Source: Epiperipatus broadwayi (taxonomy: Eukaryota > Onychophora > Udeonychophora > Euonychophora > Peripatidae). From it: a DNA stretch of 64,000 nucleotides. Below the pieces are notes generated by a model that was not told the DNA's origin, searched no databases, and saw nothing but the letters and a program-made list of their open reading frames with translations. The stretch covers positions 6,286,682 to 6,350,681 of the forward strand of contig JAQFVV010012398.1 of the NCBI GenBank assembly GCA_028023455.1. The letters are read 5' to 3'. Both the position numbers and the translations under genes were made by a program. This document shows positions 49,921-63,460 of this stretch, in pieces; within the stretch, counting starts at the first letter, position 1, and every line of letters starts with the position of its first letter.

Positions 49921-50700
49921 TTAAATTAAAGAAACACACACAATCTGAGTGAAACAAAGTACACTATTATAGAATATAATAGGTGAAACAGACAGGTTGA
50001 TAGATCTAACTGTTTCAATATTAGCTGCTAAGCAGCTTTTGTGCTTCGTGATAATATCGCACACTTCAGAGATCACTACAGTATGATGTGAGGGCATGTA
50101 GAATTCAAGTTGTCCTAAGTCTTTGCATGTGCATTCAAAGTACTTATTTTTCAGATGACCTGATGTAGTTTTAAATAGTATTAATTGTAAGACAAAAGAC
50201 ACATTTCCATACACATATTTTTAAGGTTAAATGAATTTCAAAAGTGTACATTCTAGCATTATATAGAAATCATGTGTAAAACATATTTTGCACAGGGACA
50301 GCTATGAGACTTTCAAAACATAAGCTTGACTTGATCAGAGGGGAATTTTAAAATCGAATTGTGTTTCATAAATTGTTTTAAAATAGTGTTGAAAATGTTT
50401 TTTTTTTTGATCAGACATTAATTGAAAAAATGAAATATTAGATTTTATTAAATAATTTAGTTTTTCAAAATGTTGTGTATGTTGTGATGAGCAATCCCTC
50501 AGATCAACAAAACCATTGGATTCCCCTTCCTGCAAATTCCAGTGCTATGCACTGACATGGATAATGTTTTCAAAATTGTTGCATATGTGACAGATGATCC
50601 TTCAGATCGGCTAAATCAATGGATCCCCCTCCTAAAAATTCCAGTGCTCCACACTGACATGTATAGTGTTGTATCAGAGTAATGTTAAAAAAAGCAAATT
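49921..50700 (-). pseudogene. Broken frame with three CxC...LEF modules
   Basis: Minus-strand translation starting just inside the right terminal repeat gives three related modules: YTCQCGALEFLGGGSIDLADL (about 50670-50575), a second with CQCIALEFAGRG then GFVDLRDCSSQH in another frame (about 50570-50470), and a third ECTCKDLGQLEF...ISEVCDIITKH (about 50150-50040). Module 2 is a DNA-level duplicate of module 1. The repeated C-x-C...LEF pattern suggests a small metal-binding or structural repeat, but I recognise no family. Frame changes between modules could also be exon boundaries. Confidence 0.45.
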
Positions 50701-50797
50701 GTAAATCAGCCTAGTAAACATTATACCTATTGGTTTTTGACTAGCAACAGAGCCATCAAGTGGCATGCAAGGGCAAATCGATGATAATCATAAATAT

Positions 50798-52680
50798 TTC
50801 AAAGTAAAAGCCATAACTTAAATTTGCCACATAAAACATTCATTTTACACACATGCTTCATAAGATAATTAATAAACAGATATTCTTTAAATGAGTTTTG
50901 TTGTAATGAAGATTACTTAGTAAATTTTATAACAATAATGCCATGAGAAAATTAAACATAATGATAATAGACTTTGGATATCATTTAACAACAAAGAAAA
51001 ACAATAAGTATATCATTGAAAGAAAATATTTTGTCTTTCATACTTTTTAAAATATATAGTCTTTTAGATATAAACATTATACACCTCAAAGAAGAATTTC
51101 ACAATAGTAAAAACTTTTGTATTTTAAGGAATAATAAAAGATGCATTTATTCAAAAAGTAGAAATATAAGAAAAACCTGGAAAGGGATAATTAAGGAGAG
51201 AGTTTACACCTGCTTCGAATGGTGAATTCTTAAATTCTGATCATGGTTTTAGCTATACCTGGAACATATTCCCATGGTACTCTAAAAAAATTATTCATCT
51301 ATGATAAGATTGCAAATATACCCTGTTAAATTTAAATAGAATTTTATATATATACAATTTCATTAAAATTGAATGTAAAACTCCATATGTGTAAAAATGA
51401 TATATTGCCTTGGAAACAAAACATTAGCAATAACAGATTGAATATACTTATTGCTGCCAAAGAAATTAAAATATCAAATATTAACCTCCAAAACATTTAT
51501 CACTATGCTCACAAAATATATATGATGGAATTATATACATATTATTACAAATTTCACAAATTTATTTAATATTTGTGCAAATCCTAATGCCTGATGATTA
51601 TAATGTATCATGGTGAAAATATATGTTATGGTTATCTTTTAAGAATATTCATAGAATAATGAAATTGAATGAACATTCCAAAAATGCAAGTGGTTTATAT
51701 GGTTAATACATCTCTAGATCTATTGCTAAGGTTTGAAGTTATAAAATATAGGATCATAAAAAACTAACTAATATGGGAGAAAAAAAGACTAACAACAAAA
51801 GCATCTAATAATTTCTTAAGGATAAATGGTGAAGAGTTATTAGAGTTTAAATCTCTCATGAACCCAGTATAAATTAATGTGCACTGGATCCTTTAAAATG
51901 CTTGGGTATATGCAGACATTACATGTTTTATAACTTCGTCGCCTTCAATTCCTTTCAAGTGGTTTTATTTTTATAATTAATGGTTAATATATATATATGT
52001 TATAGTTAGAAATAAACTTTTTTTATGCATATATAAATTGAAGGAAAAACTTGTTAATTAATTGAATCATCATTAAATAATAATTTTATATTCCACTCAA
52101 TTTATTTAGATTTCATGTCACTCCAAATCTGAATAAATCATAAAATTACATAAACTTTATATATTTATTAAAAGAGAGTAATCGCAGATTTTCCTTTAAT
52201 TTTAAATTTGTCATTTGTCTAACATTATAAGCCGTTTATACATTAAATAAACACCATACATTATATTTATTAGTTTATATTTTACAAAGAGTATTTATAG
52301 ATTATTATTATAATTCAACATAAATAAATTGCTATTATTGTTACTATTAGTTTATAGTTACAAATTTTATTTACTTTTGTCAAACAAGGCAAATGAATAA
52401 ACACTGATCTGTAGGTTTATAATTTGGGTAATTTTATCTTTACGTTTATTTAGACCAAATATAGATTAGGATATTATTTTATGAAATCTTATTCCATATA
52501 TATCAGAGCTAGCATTCCTGTGATTTTAAATATCTTTCAAACTTATAATGGTATGTGGATTGTATGACTTGGGAATCAAATTAGCATCGATTTTATCAAT
52601 GACATTTATCTGAGATAAGTCCAAATTCAACTTTGTATTTAATAGAGTTTCAGTTTTTTGGACATCTTATATATATATAC
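50798..52680 (+). repeat. Family B, right copy, part 2
   Basis: Continues family B after element A and is uninterrupted across the points where the left copy carries the LTR element (near 52025) and the fold-back element (near 52300). It therefore serves as the empty-site reference for both insertions. It lacks the tRNA-like insertion of the left copy. Confidence 0.85.
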
Positions 52681-53600
52681 TTGTCGTATTAATACCATTA
52701 CAATGTATTTATATAATAACCATATATCAAATAATGCAGTTGAGATCAAGCAAGTGCAAGTGAGAGAATACAGTTAAGAAAGTACATCTCTGTGCATAAA
52801 AGATAAAAAAACTAAAAAGGAGACAAACTAGAACCTGCACATGAAGTTTTAATAATATGGTGAATGTTTTTAACAAAAAATTATATAAAGCTTAATATCT
52901 AGAAAGAGTTATTTATCAATATCATTAATAATGAGCCAACACTATCCATTTAAATAGTTATGTGTAATTCTAAATATACTAGAATAAGAAGGATCTCACT
53001 ATATCCTCATAACTTTTAATAATATTATCGCAGAGTATCACACACATACACCAAGTATGTAATTGTGTATACAATGAATATATAACTCTTCTAATAAAAC
53101 TACACATGTTTTATATATAATAAGACCATCAAGTTATCTCTCACTCTCATGTTACATTTGTTTGGATCAAACATTAATCTTAGAGTTCTCAATAAAATAT
53201 AATGATTGCTATTCCAAAAAATTATTAATCTCAACAATTTTAAGTTGTTCAATTCTTGATAGGATTAAGATGGCAAAGGAATTTTATTGTATCTACTTAT
53301 ATCTCAATGAATTTAATATTAAAATGGAAATGGAGCCAGTAAATTACCTAAAGAATATTACTTCTTAAATAAAGTGTAATTGTGACCATATTTATTTCAC
53401 AAATGACCATTTAGTAACAAAATATATCAATTAATTTGCTGATTTTAAAATTATTAATAAAAATATTCAAACAAACATAATTATGATAACAAGAAGTTCT
53501 CTAAAAAAATTATAAATCATATTGTCTGTTATACTTAATAAATACTTTCTATATGAGTTATAAATATCTATGTGTTATCAAAAAATATGATGCCACAACA
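52681..53600. other. Anonymous AT-rich DNA
   Basis: No supportable gene. The open frame at 53162-53368 has no family motif. Confidence 0.5.
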
Positions 53601-53702
53601 GAACACTCTATTAATGAAGGTTGTATATTGTTTATTCCCCCAAAACTCCAAGCATTGCTTAGTTAAACAACAGAAATGTTTCGCAGTATTCTTCAGTCGT
53701 CG

Positions 53703-53742
<40 letters not shown>

Positions 53743-53743
53743 T
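53703..53743. repeat. (ATC)n microsatellite
   Basis: About 13 units of CAT/ATC followed by ATTATTATAAAG. It lies at the 3' edge (minus orientation) of the LINE that follows. On the minus strand just beyond it is ACTGAAGAATACTGCGAAAC (53700-53680 region), a retroelement-end-like motif. Confidence 0.95.
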
Positions 53744-54184
53744 ATTATAAAGAATTGAATTACTATTATTATTATGTTTCAATAAAGGCTTTATTGATCT
53801 CAATGGTTTACATAAGTTTACATCTAGAAAATTTCAAATTTAACATACAATGAATAATATTAGGGTAAACACATATAAATGAATTTAGTGGTTACACTTT
53901 GTGGTTAATGGACTATAACAATATAAAAAATAAAAAAGCAAAAATAATCAGAGTTCTAAAGTTTGCGGAGCTTATTTAGTTTTGTCCACATGTCACTTTG
54001 AATGTTAGATGTATGATAGTTTTCTTTGCAGCATTCACAGCATTGATGGTTGTTTTAACAATGATTATGTTGCTGCATATAAGTGGGGGTTGGTTATTAT
54101 TTTATCTCTATTTCGAATGTGTAGCAGTTTGTTGATAAATGTAGCTGGGTGTCGTCTGGTGTTATTGCCAATTAGGAAAGTACA

Positions 54185-57100
54185 TCAGGTGCACCAGTAT
54201 GCATATGGAACAAATGTGGCTGCCTTAATGCTAGGTATTGATCTTCCCTGAAAAGCAGCTATTATGTGATTAATGATTGTACCCGGTTTTCTGTAGGTGT
54301 CACACATCATCCGTCGTGTTTGGTTAAGTGCTACACATTGATAAATAAAGTGGTCCAGTGTCTCTTCTGATCGATGGCAGAGTCCACAAAAGGGGTCAAT
54401 AGATATATACATTCTTTTATGATAAAGAAAGTGGGCTGTTGGCAAGGCAATGAGATTGATTTTTATGATAAAATCAAAGTATTTGGGCTCTAGAGCCCAT
54501 TTTTTATATTCCTTGAGTAGTCTCTTGTTGCTAATTCTTAGCGTAGGTTGTATAACATTAGTATCTGCTTCTCTGTTTATTAAACCATAAATATCCCAGT
54601 ATGAATACTTATGCAAATACTGTTCTGGAATCTTGTCTGTGGTTTTGCATTGGTATATAATGTTAGTGAAAAAAGAACCTTTTGGAGGTGGTCTATCTGT
54701 TGGAGTAACTTCTGGAAAGTGGTTAATTTTTGGGTATTTGGCAAGTATTGTGATTATTGAGTTCCTTAACTTCTGTAGATGAAAAATATTGATTTTGTGC
54801 AAGCCAAGTCCATTTTTTATTAGGGGTTGGCTAAGTTTTTTTGTGGAAATTGCTACTATTTTTTTGGCCCAAAGTAGTTTATTATATATGGTTTTAATTT
54901 TTGAAATGAACCCCTTTGAGAATGAATTAACCGGTACATAATATGTTATTTTGGTTGCGATAAGCTGGTTAATTAACTGTATTTTGGAATATAGTGAAAG
55001 ATATGCCTTGGACAAGGAGTTTATAATTTTTGTGGCTTCTTTTTTAAGTTTATTTTGGATATGGCATCTCATTCCTGTAATTCCCTTATAAAATGGGAAC
55101 CCAAGGAAAGAGTTTGGTTTTGATTTGTAAATTGATGTACATGGTTTACCAGTGTATTGTGTCCAGGCTGTGGTTTTTGCCGGATTAAATGTTAATTCAT
55201 ATTTTTGTGAATATTCTTGCAATATTTTTTGAGTTGCGGTATTTGTTTTTTTGATGTTAGGAATATGGTAACATCATCCATATAGGCAATGCATGTAGTG
55301 CGCTGTGTTGTGTCTGGTATCTCGATCCCAGTAAATGCATTTTGTATGCTTTTAATAAGGGGGATTGATGTAAAATATAAACAATAGTGAACTAAGAGGG
55401 GATCCTTGGGATATAGATTTGGTGGGTGCGAAAAATAGTGAGTTTCTTCCATTTAAAGTTATATGGATCTCTCTGTTCAGAAGCAGGTTAACAATTATAT
55501 ATAGGTGTATTCTAGGAACTTCTGTGTCTTTTAGCATTTTCAGAAGTATGTATATATTGACTGAGTCAAATGCAGCTTCTATGTCAAGCTGCATGACAAT
55601 GGGTCCATATTTTTTCCACTGTTTTAATGTGGCTAGAATTGCTTTGAAGAATAAGGCTGCTTCTGTTGTTGAAGAGTTTTTCTTTGAATATTGTGCTTCG
55701 GAGATAAGTGGCATTATATGTGGTTCAATTTCATCTTTAATAATTTTCTCCATAATTTTGATTGGCAAAGGTCCCATAGATATTGGCCTGAGGTCTGTAA
55801 TAGGTGGGATAATTGCTTTCTTTTTATTATAGGGTACTATGGCTATTGGATAGACACTCTCCATGGGTTAAATTTGTTGTGCTAGATGGTTTGCTAACTG
55901 ACACAAACATTCTGTTGTGAATTTACTTAGATGCTTTAATACAAACAATGGGACTCCAGGACTACCTGGATAGCAAGTGTTTCGAATAGTATTCAGTTTT
56001 GTTGTGAATAGATCTTTTGTGAATGGGGTTTTTGTCTCTGGTGGGCCAAACAGATTATGTGGTATTTTATATGGTTTTTTTCTTGTAATTTCTCCTTAAA
56101 ATATTCAAAAATTGGCATAATCATATTGTGTCATGCATATTTTCCACTATTTGTATATAGTGCTATTGGCACTTTTACATCTGGTTGGTTCCCCAGCACC
56201 CATCTTATATAATCTCTTGTCCAAGTGTGTGGCCTGGTTAGGCATACCTTGCTTTTCTTTATCTTCAAATAGCTTTTGAGTTCATCACATGCTTTATTGT
56301 ATGCATGTGTAAGCTTGAATATATACTGCTGGGTGCAGTGTGATGGGTTAATCATGATTATTCTCTGGTGCAACTGATCTGCCAGAGATAAAAGTCTTGA
56401 TGGTGGAGGTTTTTTTTTTTTTTGTTATATGGTTGATGTTAAAGAACAACATTCCCATAAATGCTAGATATTTATGGACCTGGTTCAAAATCATATCTTT
56501 GATTTTGTTTAGCATTATGTAGGTCTCAGAGAACAGAAATTCTGGGGTTGTTTCTGGGAGTAAAACTCTTATTGTTCTTGTAAGTGGAAAGAGTGATATT
56601 TGAATTTGGGCACAGTCTATTGTGACTATTTGAGCTGAGTGATTGGAAAAAGTTGAGGGGATTAGTTTTATTTCAATAAGGTGGTGAAGCATTGGAGAAT
56701 AAAAGCACAGATTAATAAGTGAAGAGAAGCAATTATTGTGGAAAGAGATGGCATCATCTGACAAAAACCTTGGCCACTCATTAGTGGTGTGTTTATTCTG
56801 TGAAGCCAACATTGGGTAAATTCCTGATATTTTAAATTAAAATCTCCAATTAAGACAGTTGGGTTTGAAGTTGTAGCTAACCTTGAATTAATGTTTGCAA
56901 TTATGGTATCTATTTTTTTATCCTGTAAAGGCATATATACAAAAATCAGATTTATTGTTATGCTTTTTTGGTTGAAAGTTGCAATTAATAAGTTCATGTC
57001 AATGTGAATTATTTTGAATGTTATGAATGGGCAATTTCTAGCAATTATGAGTCCGGTGCCAAATGAGGGAGAGGAAGAGTCTCAGGAGCATGCACAGAAA

Positions 57101-57264
57101 CCTTCCAAATGTTTGGCTGGGTCAGCTTGTGATCCAGCATAAATTTTTGTCTCAAGTATACCAAGCAAGTGTGGTTGTATATCCTTGATCCAATGTTTTA
57201 ACTTATTAATTTTTGAGGTTGGGTTCAAACCCCTGACATTGATTGCCACAATTTTTACTTTCAT
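54185..57264 (-). pseudogene. LINE ORF2: endonuclease, RT, C-terminal zinc knuckle (frameshifted)
   Basis: Minus-strand ORF2 opens VAINVRGLNPTSKINKLKHW at 57264, the APE endonuclease start, followed by LLGILETKI and, after a frame change, VLIGDFNL (56997-56668). RT carries ITDLRPISMGPLPIK, MQLDIEAAFDSV, SQGSPLSSLLFIFYI (55864-55352) and the catalytic YMDD in CIAYMDDVTIFLTS (about 55290-55250, another frame). The last 345 codons (55222-54185) run open through FLGFPFYKG to CGLCHRSEETLDHFIYQC. At least four frame changes plus stops were counted by eye, yet motifs are intact, so it died fairly recently. Endonuclease nicks the target; RT copies the RNA there. Confidence 0.9.
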
Positions 57265-57295
57265 TATATGTTGTTTTTTGGTTGAGATTTAAATA

Positions 57296-58775
57296 TTAGG
57301 GTTGATCTGGTGTTTCTTCCCATTCATTCTCATATTCCATTTTTAGATCTTCATCTGTTTCCACTGTAGTTGTATTGTTGTGATCAGCAAGGTTAAGGTT
57401 GGATTCTGTTTTGATTTTTTTGGGCCCTCTATTTTTCTTTGGTGGGCAGCCTGGTCTTCTTTTTTGTTCTGTGTCAGCTTTGGTGATTTGAGGCATATTT
57501 GGGGTGATAGCTTCCATAATTTCCATTGTTGTAGTATTATTTTTAATATTGGGTGTTTGGTGTGTTATATATATATATTTTCTTGATCACTATTAATGTG
57601 TGAGTTTATTTGTTCTTTTATTATCTCTTTTTCATCAGTATCATTGGTAGGCTGACTTAGATTGTGTGCTGTTTCTTCCATTGCAGCCTTTTGAGGTTGT
57701 TGACTTTCTGTTTTTTTATCAGTAGGGGTTTGAATTCTATTGTTTGATTTTGTTGATAAATCCAAAATTTCAGGTGCTGGCAATGTGTGTGCAGTTTTTT
57801 TATTATTCAATTGCTGTTGATCTGTGAGTTTTTTATTAATTTTTTTTTGTTTATTAGTTGTTTTCATTATCTGTTTTGTACTGTTTGATTCCTGTTGGTG
57901 AGCTTCTCTTGGTTGATCTTCAGAGCTCGGTTGGTTTTTCTGGTTGATTTTGGTATTGCAATAGATTGATAAGTGTCTGGTTTCATCGCAAGCAAAACAT
58001 CTAGGCCTTAATCCTTTTATGTGAATGGGCAGTATTGCATTCTGGTCAATTATTTGTGTTGGAATATCCTCCGGGTTTACAGTCATTCAGCTTCATTTTG
58101 AAATGAAAGTTGTTGCTGAAAACCGGGATGGGGGTGTCAGATAAGTAGATTTGTTTTATATAAATAGCTTTGCCAAATGACTGTATTAATTTTTGAAAAT
58201 CCTGAATGGTATATCTGAAGTAAGTATTTTTAATTATTCTGTTACAATAGTTTTGCAAGCTTTGATTGACTATTATTAGCGCGTAGCTTCCCAAAGTTTT
58301 TATTTTAGTTTGAAATCTTGCATGCTGATGTTCATCGAAAAACTGAATTGCAACATATCGTGAGTTTGGATGCTCTCCAATACTAGAGACTGTATCCCAC
58401 ATTGCTGTTGCTGTCAGCTCTTTGTAAAGAAGCTCTCTGGGGAATTTATAAAGTGTTAAATTCCTATCGATGACAGCTAACACTAATGATCTCAGTGAAA
58501 AAAATTTTTGGAAAGTTGCGAATAATTTTTTTGGAATGGTGCTGTTGAAATTAACATTTATTTCTTGCAGTTTATCTTGATTCCATATCGTTGGGGAGGG
58601 CTCTTCATTATTGTTTTCTATGAGGTTCAAATTATTTATGTCAGCTTGATTTCCCTTCCTAAATCTTGCTGTCTGTGGTAATGCTGAACTTTTTTCGATG
58701 CTGTGAGACTGCTGGTATATTTTTGTTATGTTCCGTATGTTTTTGCATGAGTTGCAGTTTTCATTTTATCGCCGT
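57296..58775 (-). pseudogene. LINE ORF1 with CCHC zinc knuckle
   Basis: Upstream of ORF2 on the minus strand. The frame is open from just after a stop near 58775 to 58046, then continues in an overlapping frame to 57565 and again to 57296. It includes AVIDRNLTLYKFP and VAIQFFDEHQHARFQTKI, an RRM-like nucleic-acid-binding region in style, and CFACDETRHLSIYC (C-x2-C-x4-H-x4-C) near 58000. The C-terminal part is polar, rich in N, Q, T and K, with a basic RRPGCPPKKNRGPKK stretch near 57480. No good ATG lies near the start. ORF1 proteins coat the element RNA. Confidence 0.75.
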
Positions 58776-59006
58776 TTGTTTGAGCGCAATTTACGTCATT
58801 CGCTTCTTGACATGACGCCATGCTTGTTTATGACGTTAGAATTTATTTTTGGTTATGAACGACCGTATTACTTACTTTTTACTAGAAAACAACTGTTCAG
58901 TAATCAGTCATCGCTGTCTTTATCTATCACAGTTTTTAAGTGTGAAAATGATTAGAATATGGAAAAAAAAAGATTATTAATAAGACCTTCGTTTTTGATG
59001 ACTTAG

Positions 59007-60344
<1,338 letters not shown>

Positions 60345-61376
60345 ATTTATTTACCATAAAACAAACAACCATAGATGTATAATTCAGGGATATAAATTCT
60401 ATACAAGAAAAATCTTGTGCGAGGAATTTAAATGTAACAGCTAAAAACAGTAATAGAATACATAAAGTATAAATATAACATAAGCAAACAATATAAATAA
60501 TAAATAAAAACTAATGTTTAGTATAATATAATTAATGCCATAAATGTTTTTTAAAGATCAACTGATTGGTGTTCATTAAATTCACAGAACAATCTTGTAT
60601 AAATAAATCAAATAATTTGGGACATTATATCTAAATTGCTTCCTACTGGAAGTTTTAAGAAAATTGGATAAAGCCAGTTGATATTTAGTAGATAAATGAT
60701 TATTTATAATAGAAAATGTAGTATCCAAGAGAATTTTCCTACAATAAATATATAAAATTACTCTATTATGATATAAATGAAAAACATCTAGTATATATCT
60801 AACAGATGTAGTATGTGATCTACCAAAAATGATACATATTGTATAATTCTGTAAAACAGACAAAGTAGTCATTGCAAAGGTAGAACAATTCCTCAAAACT
60901 GATATATTATAACAAAATAAGCTTTGATATTAAAGAATATATATATATATAAAGTAATCAAAACTGACTGAGGAAAAAATTTAGATAATAGAAACACATA
61001 TAATTTAATTTACATAAATGAGAACATAGAAAGTCAATATCATTTGACCAGAATAATCTATAGTCAATAAAAACATCTAGATAGTAAATATCAACAAAGG
61101 AAATATTAGCACAAGTATAAGTGCTATTACAATGTCAAAAATACTTATTACAAACAATAATGCTAAGTGAATCAATATTTGACTTATAAGAAACATTAAT
61201 AGCTTTTGTTTTATTTAGATTAATTGATAAACCATTAAAAGCCAAACATTTATTAATTAAAATTAAATTATCATTAACAATATGATCTGCAAATACCATA
61301 AATCTTAGATTCTAAGTGTAAAGATAATATATTATTTATATAAATTATCCTTGTGGCACACTATGGTTAACTATTA
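60345..61376 (-). pseudogene. Jockey/CR1-like LINE 3' fragment
   Basis: Minus strand from about 61370: a VPQG-like block, then FMVFADHIVNDN (catalytic FADD altered to FADH) and NGLSINLNKTKAIN (61330-61180), then a spacer. The C-terminal open stretch 60896-60582 includes VLQNYTICIIFGRSHTTSVRYIL, the usual C-terminal 'LQ...IRII' region of these LINEs. The 3' UTR ends TGGTAAATAAATAAATTATTATT before the microsatellite. Endonuclease and early RT are absent, so it is 5'-truncated, as is common for LINE insertions. Confidence 0.75.
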
Positions 61377-61379
61377 TAA

Positions 61380-61990
61380 AAGAGGCAAAACTCTCTATAC
61401 ACATTGTCACTCAGTGCAAGCCAGTGTAATCAATGGATGCCAGAAGGCTTGTGCATAAAATCCCCATCTAATGCATACTCATCCAATATCCCCAGATTAG
61501 TTTTCTGGTTTGTGTTCTTTGTCAGCAAGGAGCCTTGGATCTGAGAGCACTGCACTTACATCTTAGGATCTAATGCAATTCCCCAGCAGCACCTTTTATT
61601 TCTACTTAACTACAAAGCTATGAGACTTGAATTGAAAACACTATAATATTTTCAATCCAAGATTATTAGCTTATTAGTCATATAGGTCTGAACTCAGTTC
61701 AGTACCTACAGATTTTGGTGACTTTGGTTTTTTAATAACCATAACCACCACTATCCTATTAGGCAGGATTGGTTTTAAGCCAATAAACATCACATGATCA
61801 TCATTTCTTATGCTTGCTTATAACTGTTATTAAAACAGGCAAAATTTTCTATATGTATTGCCACTCAGTGCAAGCCAGAGTAACAATGGATGCCAGAAGG
61901 CTTGTGCATAAAACCCCATCTAGTGTCTACTCATCCAATATCCCCAAACTAGTTTCTGGCTTGTGGCCTTCTCATAATTGTAGCCTCAAT
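61380..61990. repeat. ~140-bp direct repeat, ~445-bp period
   Basis: 61390-61525 and 61832-61972 share CACTCAGTGCAAGCCAG, TGGATGCCAGAAGGCTTGTG and ACTCATCCAATATCCCCA with scattered changes. The right unit overlaps the end of the Ty3-like integrase relic, so the left one may be a duplication of the element's 3' part. Confidence 0.85.
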
Positions 61991-62592
61991 CCATTTCTTT
62001 TTCAATGTATTGTGTATCAACACTTCTTCACCAATTTGGAATGTTTTTTCCTTGTTCTTATGACAGACATGCTCATCCTTCTTTGGCATTAACATGTTTA
62101 GTCTAATGTGTAACTTTCTGCACAGCAATAACCCTGCTGGGAATTTGTCTGCAGTTGTTGATGGCATTGAGGATTGTTGCAGCATTTCTTTGTGTAAAAC
62201 TTTTTACATGTTACTACTTGGAAATTTACTTATCATCATTTTAATTGTTTGTACAGCCTTCTCAGTGAGACTATTTGATTCCAGGTGGTAGGAGGATGCA
62301 CATGTGTCTGATTCCATTGGTTTTTAAATATTTGTCCAGCTCTTGTACTGTAAGTCCAGTGCCATTATCAGTGATCATTATTTCTGGTAATCCATAGCAT
62401 GAGAAAATTGCTTTTAGTATTTTTATTGTTTCATTAGCACTCATATTTTTGACAGTGTGGTATTCTGACTATTTTGAATATGAATCTACAAATACCAGCA
62501 GTATTTTGTCATTAATATGATCCACATGGTCCATGTGAAGTCTCTGCCATGGTTTATTTGCTTTAGGCCTGAATATATATTTCTTTTATGTT
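61949..62592 (-). pseudogene. Integrase core and C-terminal relic (second Ty3-like element)
   Basis: Minus strand from 62592: WQRLHMDHVDHINDKILLVF carries the first acidic residue, EIMITDNGTGLTVQEL the second, and SLTEKAVQTIKMMI the glutamate, with stops between. The stretch 62185-61949 then gives KFPAGLLLCRKLHIRLN and FQIGEEVLI, the usual end of animal Ty3-type integrases. No chromodomain seen. Confidence 0.85.
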
Positions 62593-62601
62593 GCTCTGTG
62601 A

Positions 62602-62880
62602 TTAACAAACGGAACATTTTTTAATATAATTCTCTATATCTATTATTATTCTTGGCCACCAGATATATCTATGCACTAAAGCTTTTGCATGCCCTAATCC
62701 AGGGTGTCCTTCATGTAGCAACTTTAATAATTTATTTCTTCCTTCTGATGGTATAACAACTCTATCCCCCATTAGTATATAACCTTTACTAAATGATAAA
62801 TTCTTTCTATTAGCCCCCAAAAGTTGGCACCATGTATAATAGTTTCTTTGTTGTCCAGCCATTCTTGATCTAGCTCTTTA
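62602..62880 (-). pseudogene. Integrase H2C2 zinc-finger region (second Ty3-like element)
   Basis: RVVIPSEGRNKLLKLLHEGH, then GLGHAKALVHRYIWWP and CSVC give the complete H-x3-H...C-x2-C pattern with the flanking 'YWWP' type motif. Lies just upstream of the integrase core on the same strand. Confidence 0.88.
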
Positions 62881-63173
62881 GTAGCTGGTATCCTTTATCT
62901 TCCCTCATTCATTTTCCCACTGTATTACTGTTAAGTATGTCAGACTGCATAGTGTTTATATAATTTATTTCTATATCATTCATATGGGGTTCCCACTGCC
63001 TGGGTTTCTGGACAATGTTTCTGCATGTTGTATCTCTTTTTCCTTTTTATAGACCAGCTGATAATCATATGATGCCAATATATTTCTTCAGCTTAGATTT
63101 CTAGAACTCAAATAGTCAGGAACTAGTCTATTATTTGCCATTATACCTAAAATGCCTTATGATCCATTATTAT
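62881..63173 (-). mobile_element. Connector between RNase H and integrase, second Ty3-like element
   Basis: No clean frame, but it lies between two domains of the same relic, so it is taken as decayed pol. Confidence 0.6.
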
Positions 63174-63460
63174 TTAAAATAATCTATTGTATATGTACTG
63201 GAGAAATATCTTAAGCCCAAATATTATTGCCCAAGCCTCCTTATCTATCTGGTTGTAGTTTTTATCACCTTTGGAAAGAGTTCTGGAATGCATAGGTAAG
63301 GGGAGATTCTCCATTATAGCATAAATGGTATAGAACTTTCCCCTTCCCATTCTGAGGTGTCTGTGGTTAAAGTCACTTCTTATTGTCAAAATGAATCAAT
63401 AATTTTTCTGATGACAGTATGCCTTTAGTGTGTCTAAAAGCATCATCATTGATTTTTAAC
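63174..63460 (-). pseudogene. RNase H relic (second Ty3-like element)
   Basis: SRTLSKGDKNYNQIDKEAWA and IIFGLKIFLQYIYNRLF match the RNase H region between RT and integrase. The first catalytic aspartate region is not clear in the DNA above it. Stops separate it from both neighbours. Confidence 0.82.

Larger units (their letters stand above)
46956..50789. mobile_element. 3.83-kb element A with terminal inverted repeats and 8-bp target duplication
   Basis: Flanked by ATAAATAT at 46948-46955 and 50790-50797. The left end reads ...TTGATTAGCCCCTGCACACC then ACTTGATG; the reverse complement of the right end reads ...TCGATTTGCCCTTGCATGCC then ACTTGATG, so the imperfect terminal repeats run about 45 bp from the duplication inward. 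It interrupts family B, proving insertion. A diverged second copy lies at 19490-22150. Protein-like segments are on the minus strand near both ends. Superfamily unknown: the 8-bp duplication is compatible with hAT, P and some others, but I recognise no transposase motif. Confidence 0.82.
53760..58980 (-). mobile_element. L1/Tx1-like LINE, minus strand
   Basis: Contains ORF1 with a CCHC knuckle, then ORF2 with endonuclease, RT and a C-terminal zinc knuckle, all on the minus strand. The 3' UTR lies at about 54180-53760 and includes AATAAAG in sense orientation before ATAATAATAATAG. The 5' region (about 58980-58720) is richer in CG and TGACGT-like strings, possibly an internal promoter. Both flanks are trinucleotide microsatellites. 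The clade call rests on the two-ORF structure and motif style. Confidence 0.8.

Noticed and set aside
53572-53853. Open frame with a polyhistidine run
   Set aside because: The histidines come from the (ATC)n microsatellite and the rest overlaps a LINE 3' end; no protein family.
55419-55885. Plus-strand open frames over the LINE RT
   Set aside because: Antisense shadows of the minus-strand RT, which has catalytic motifs.
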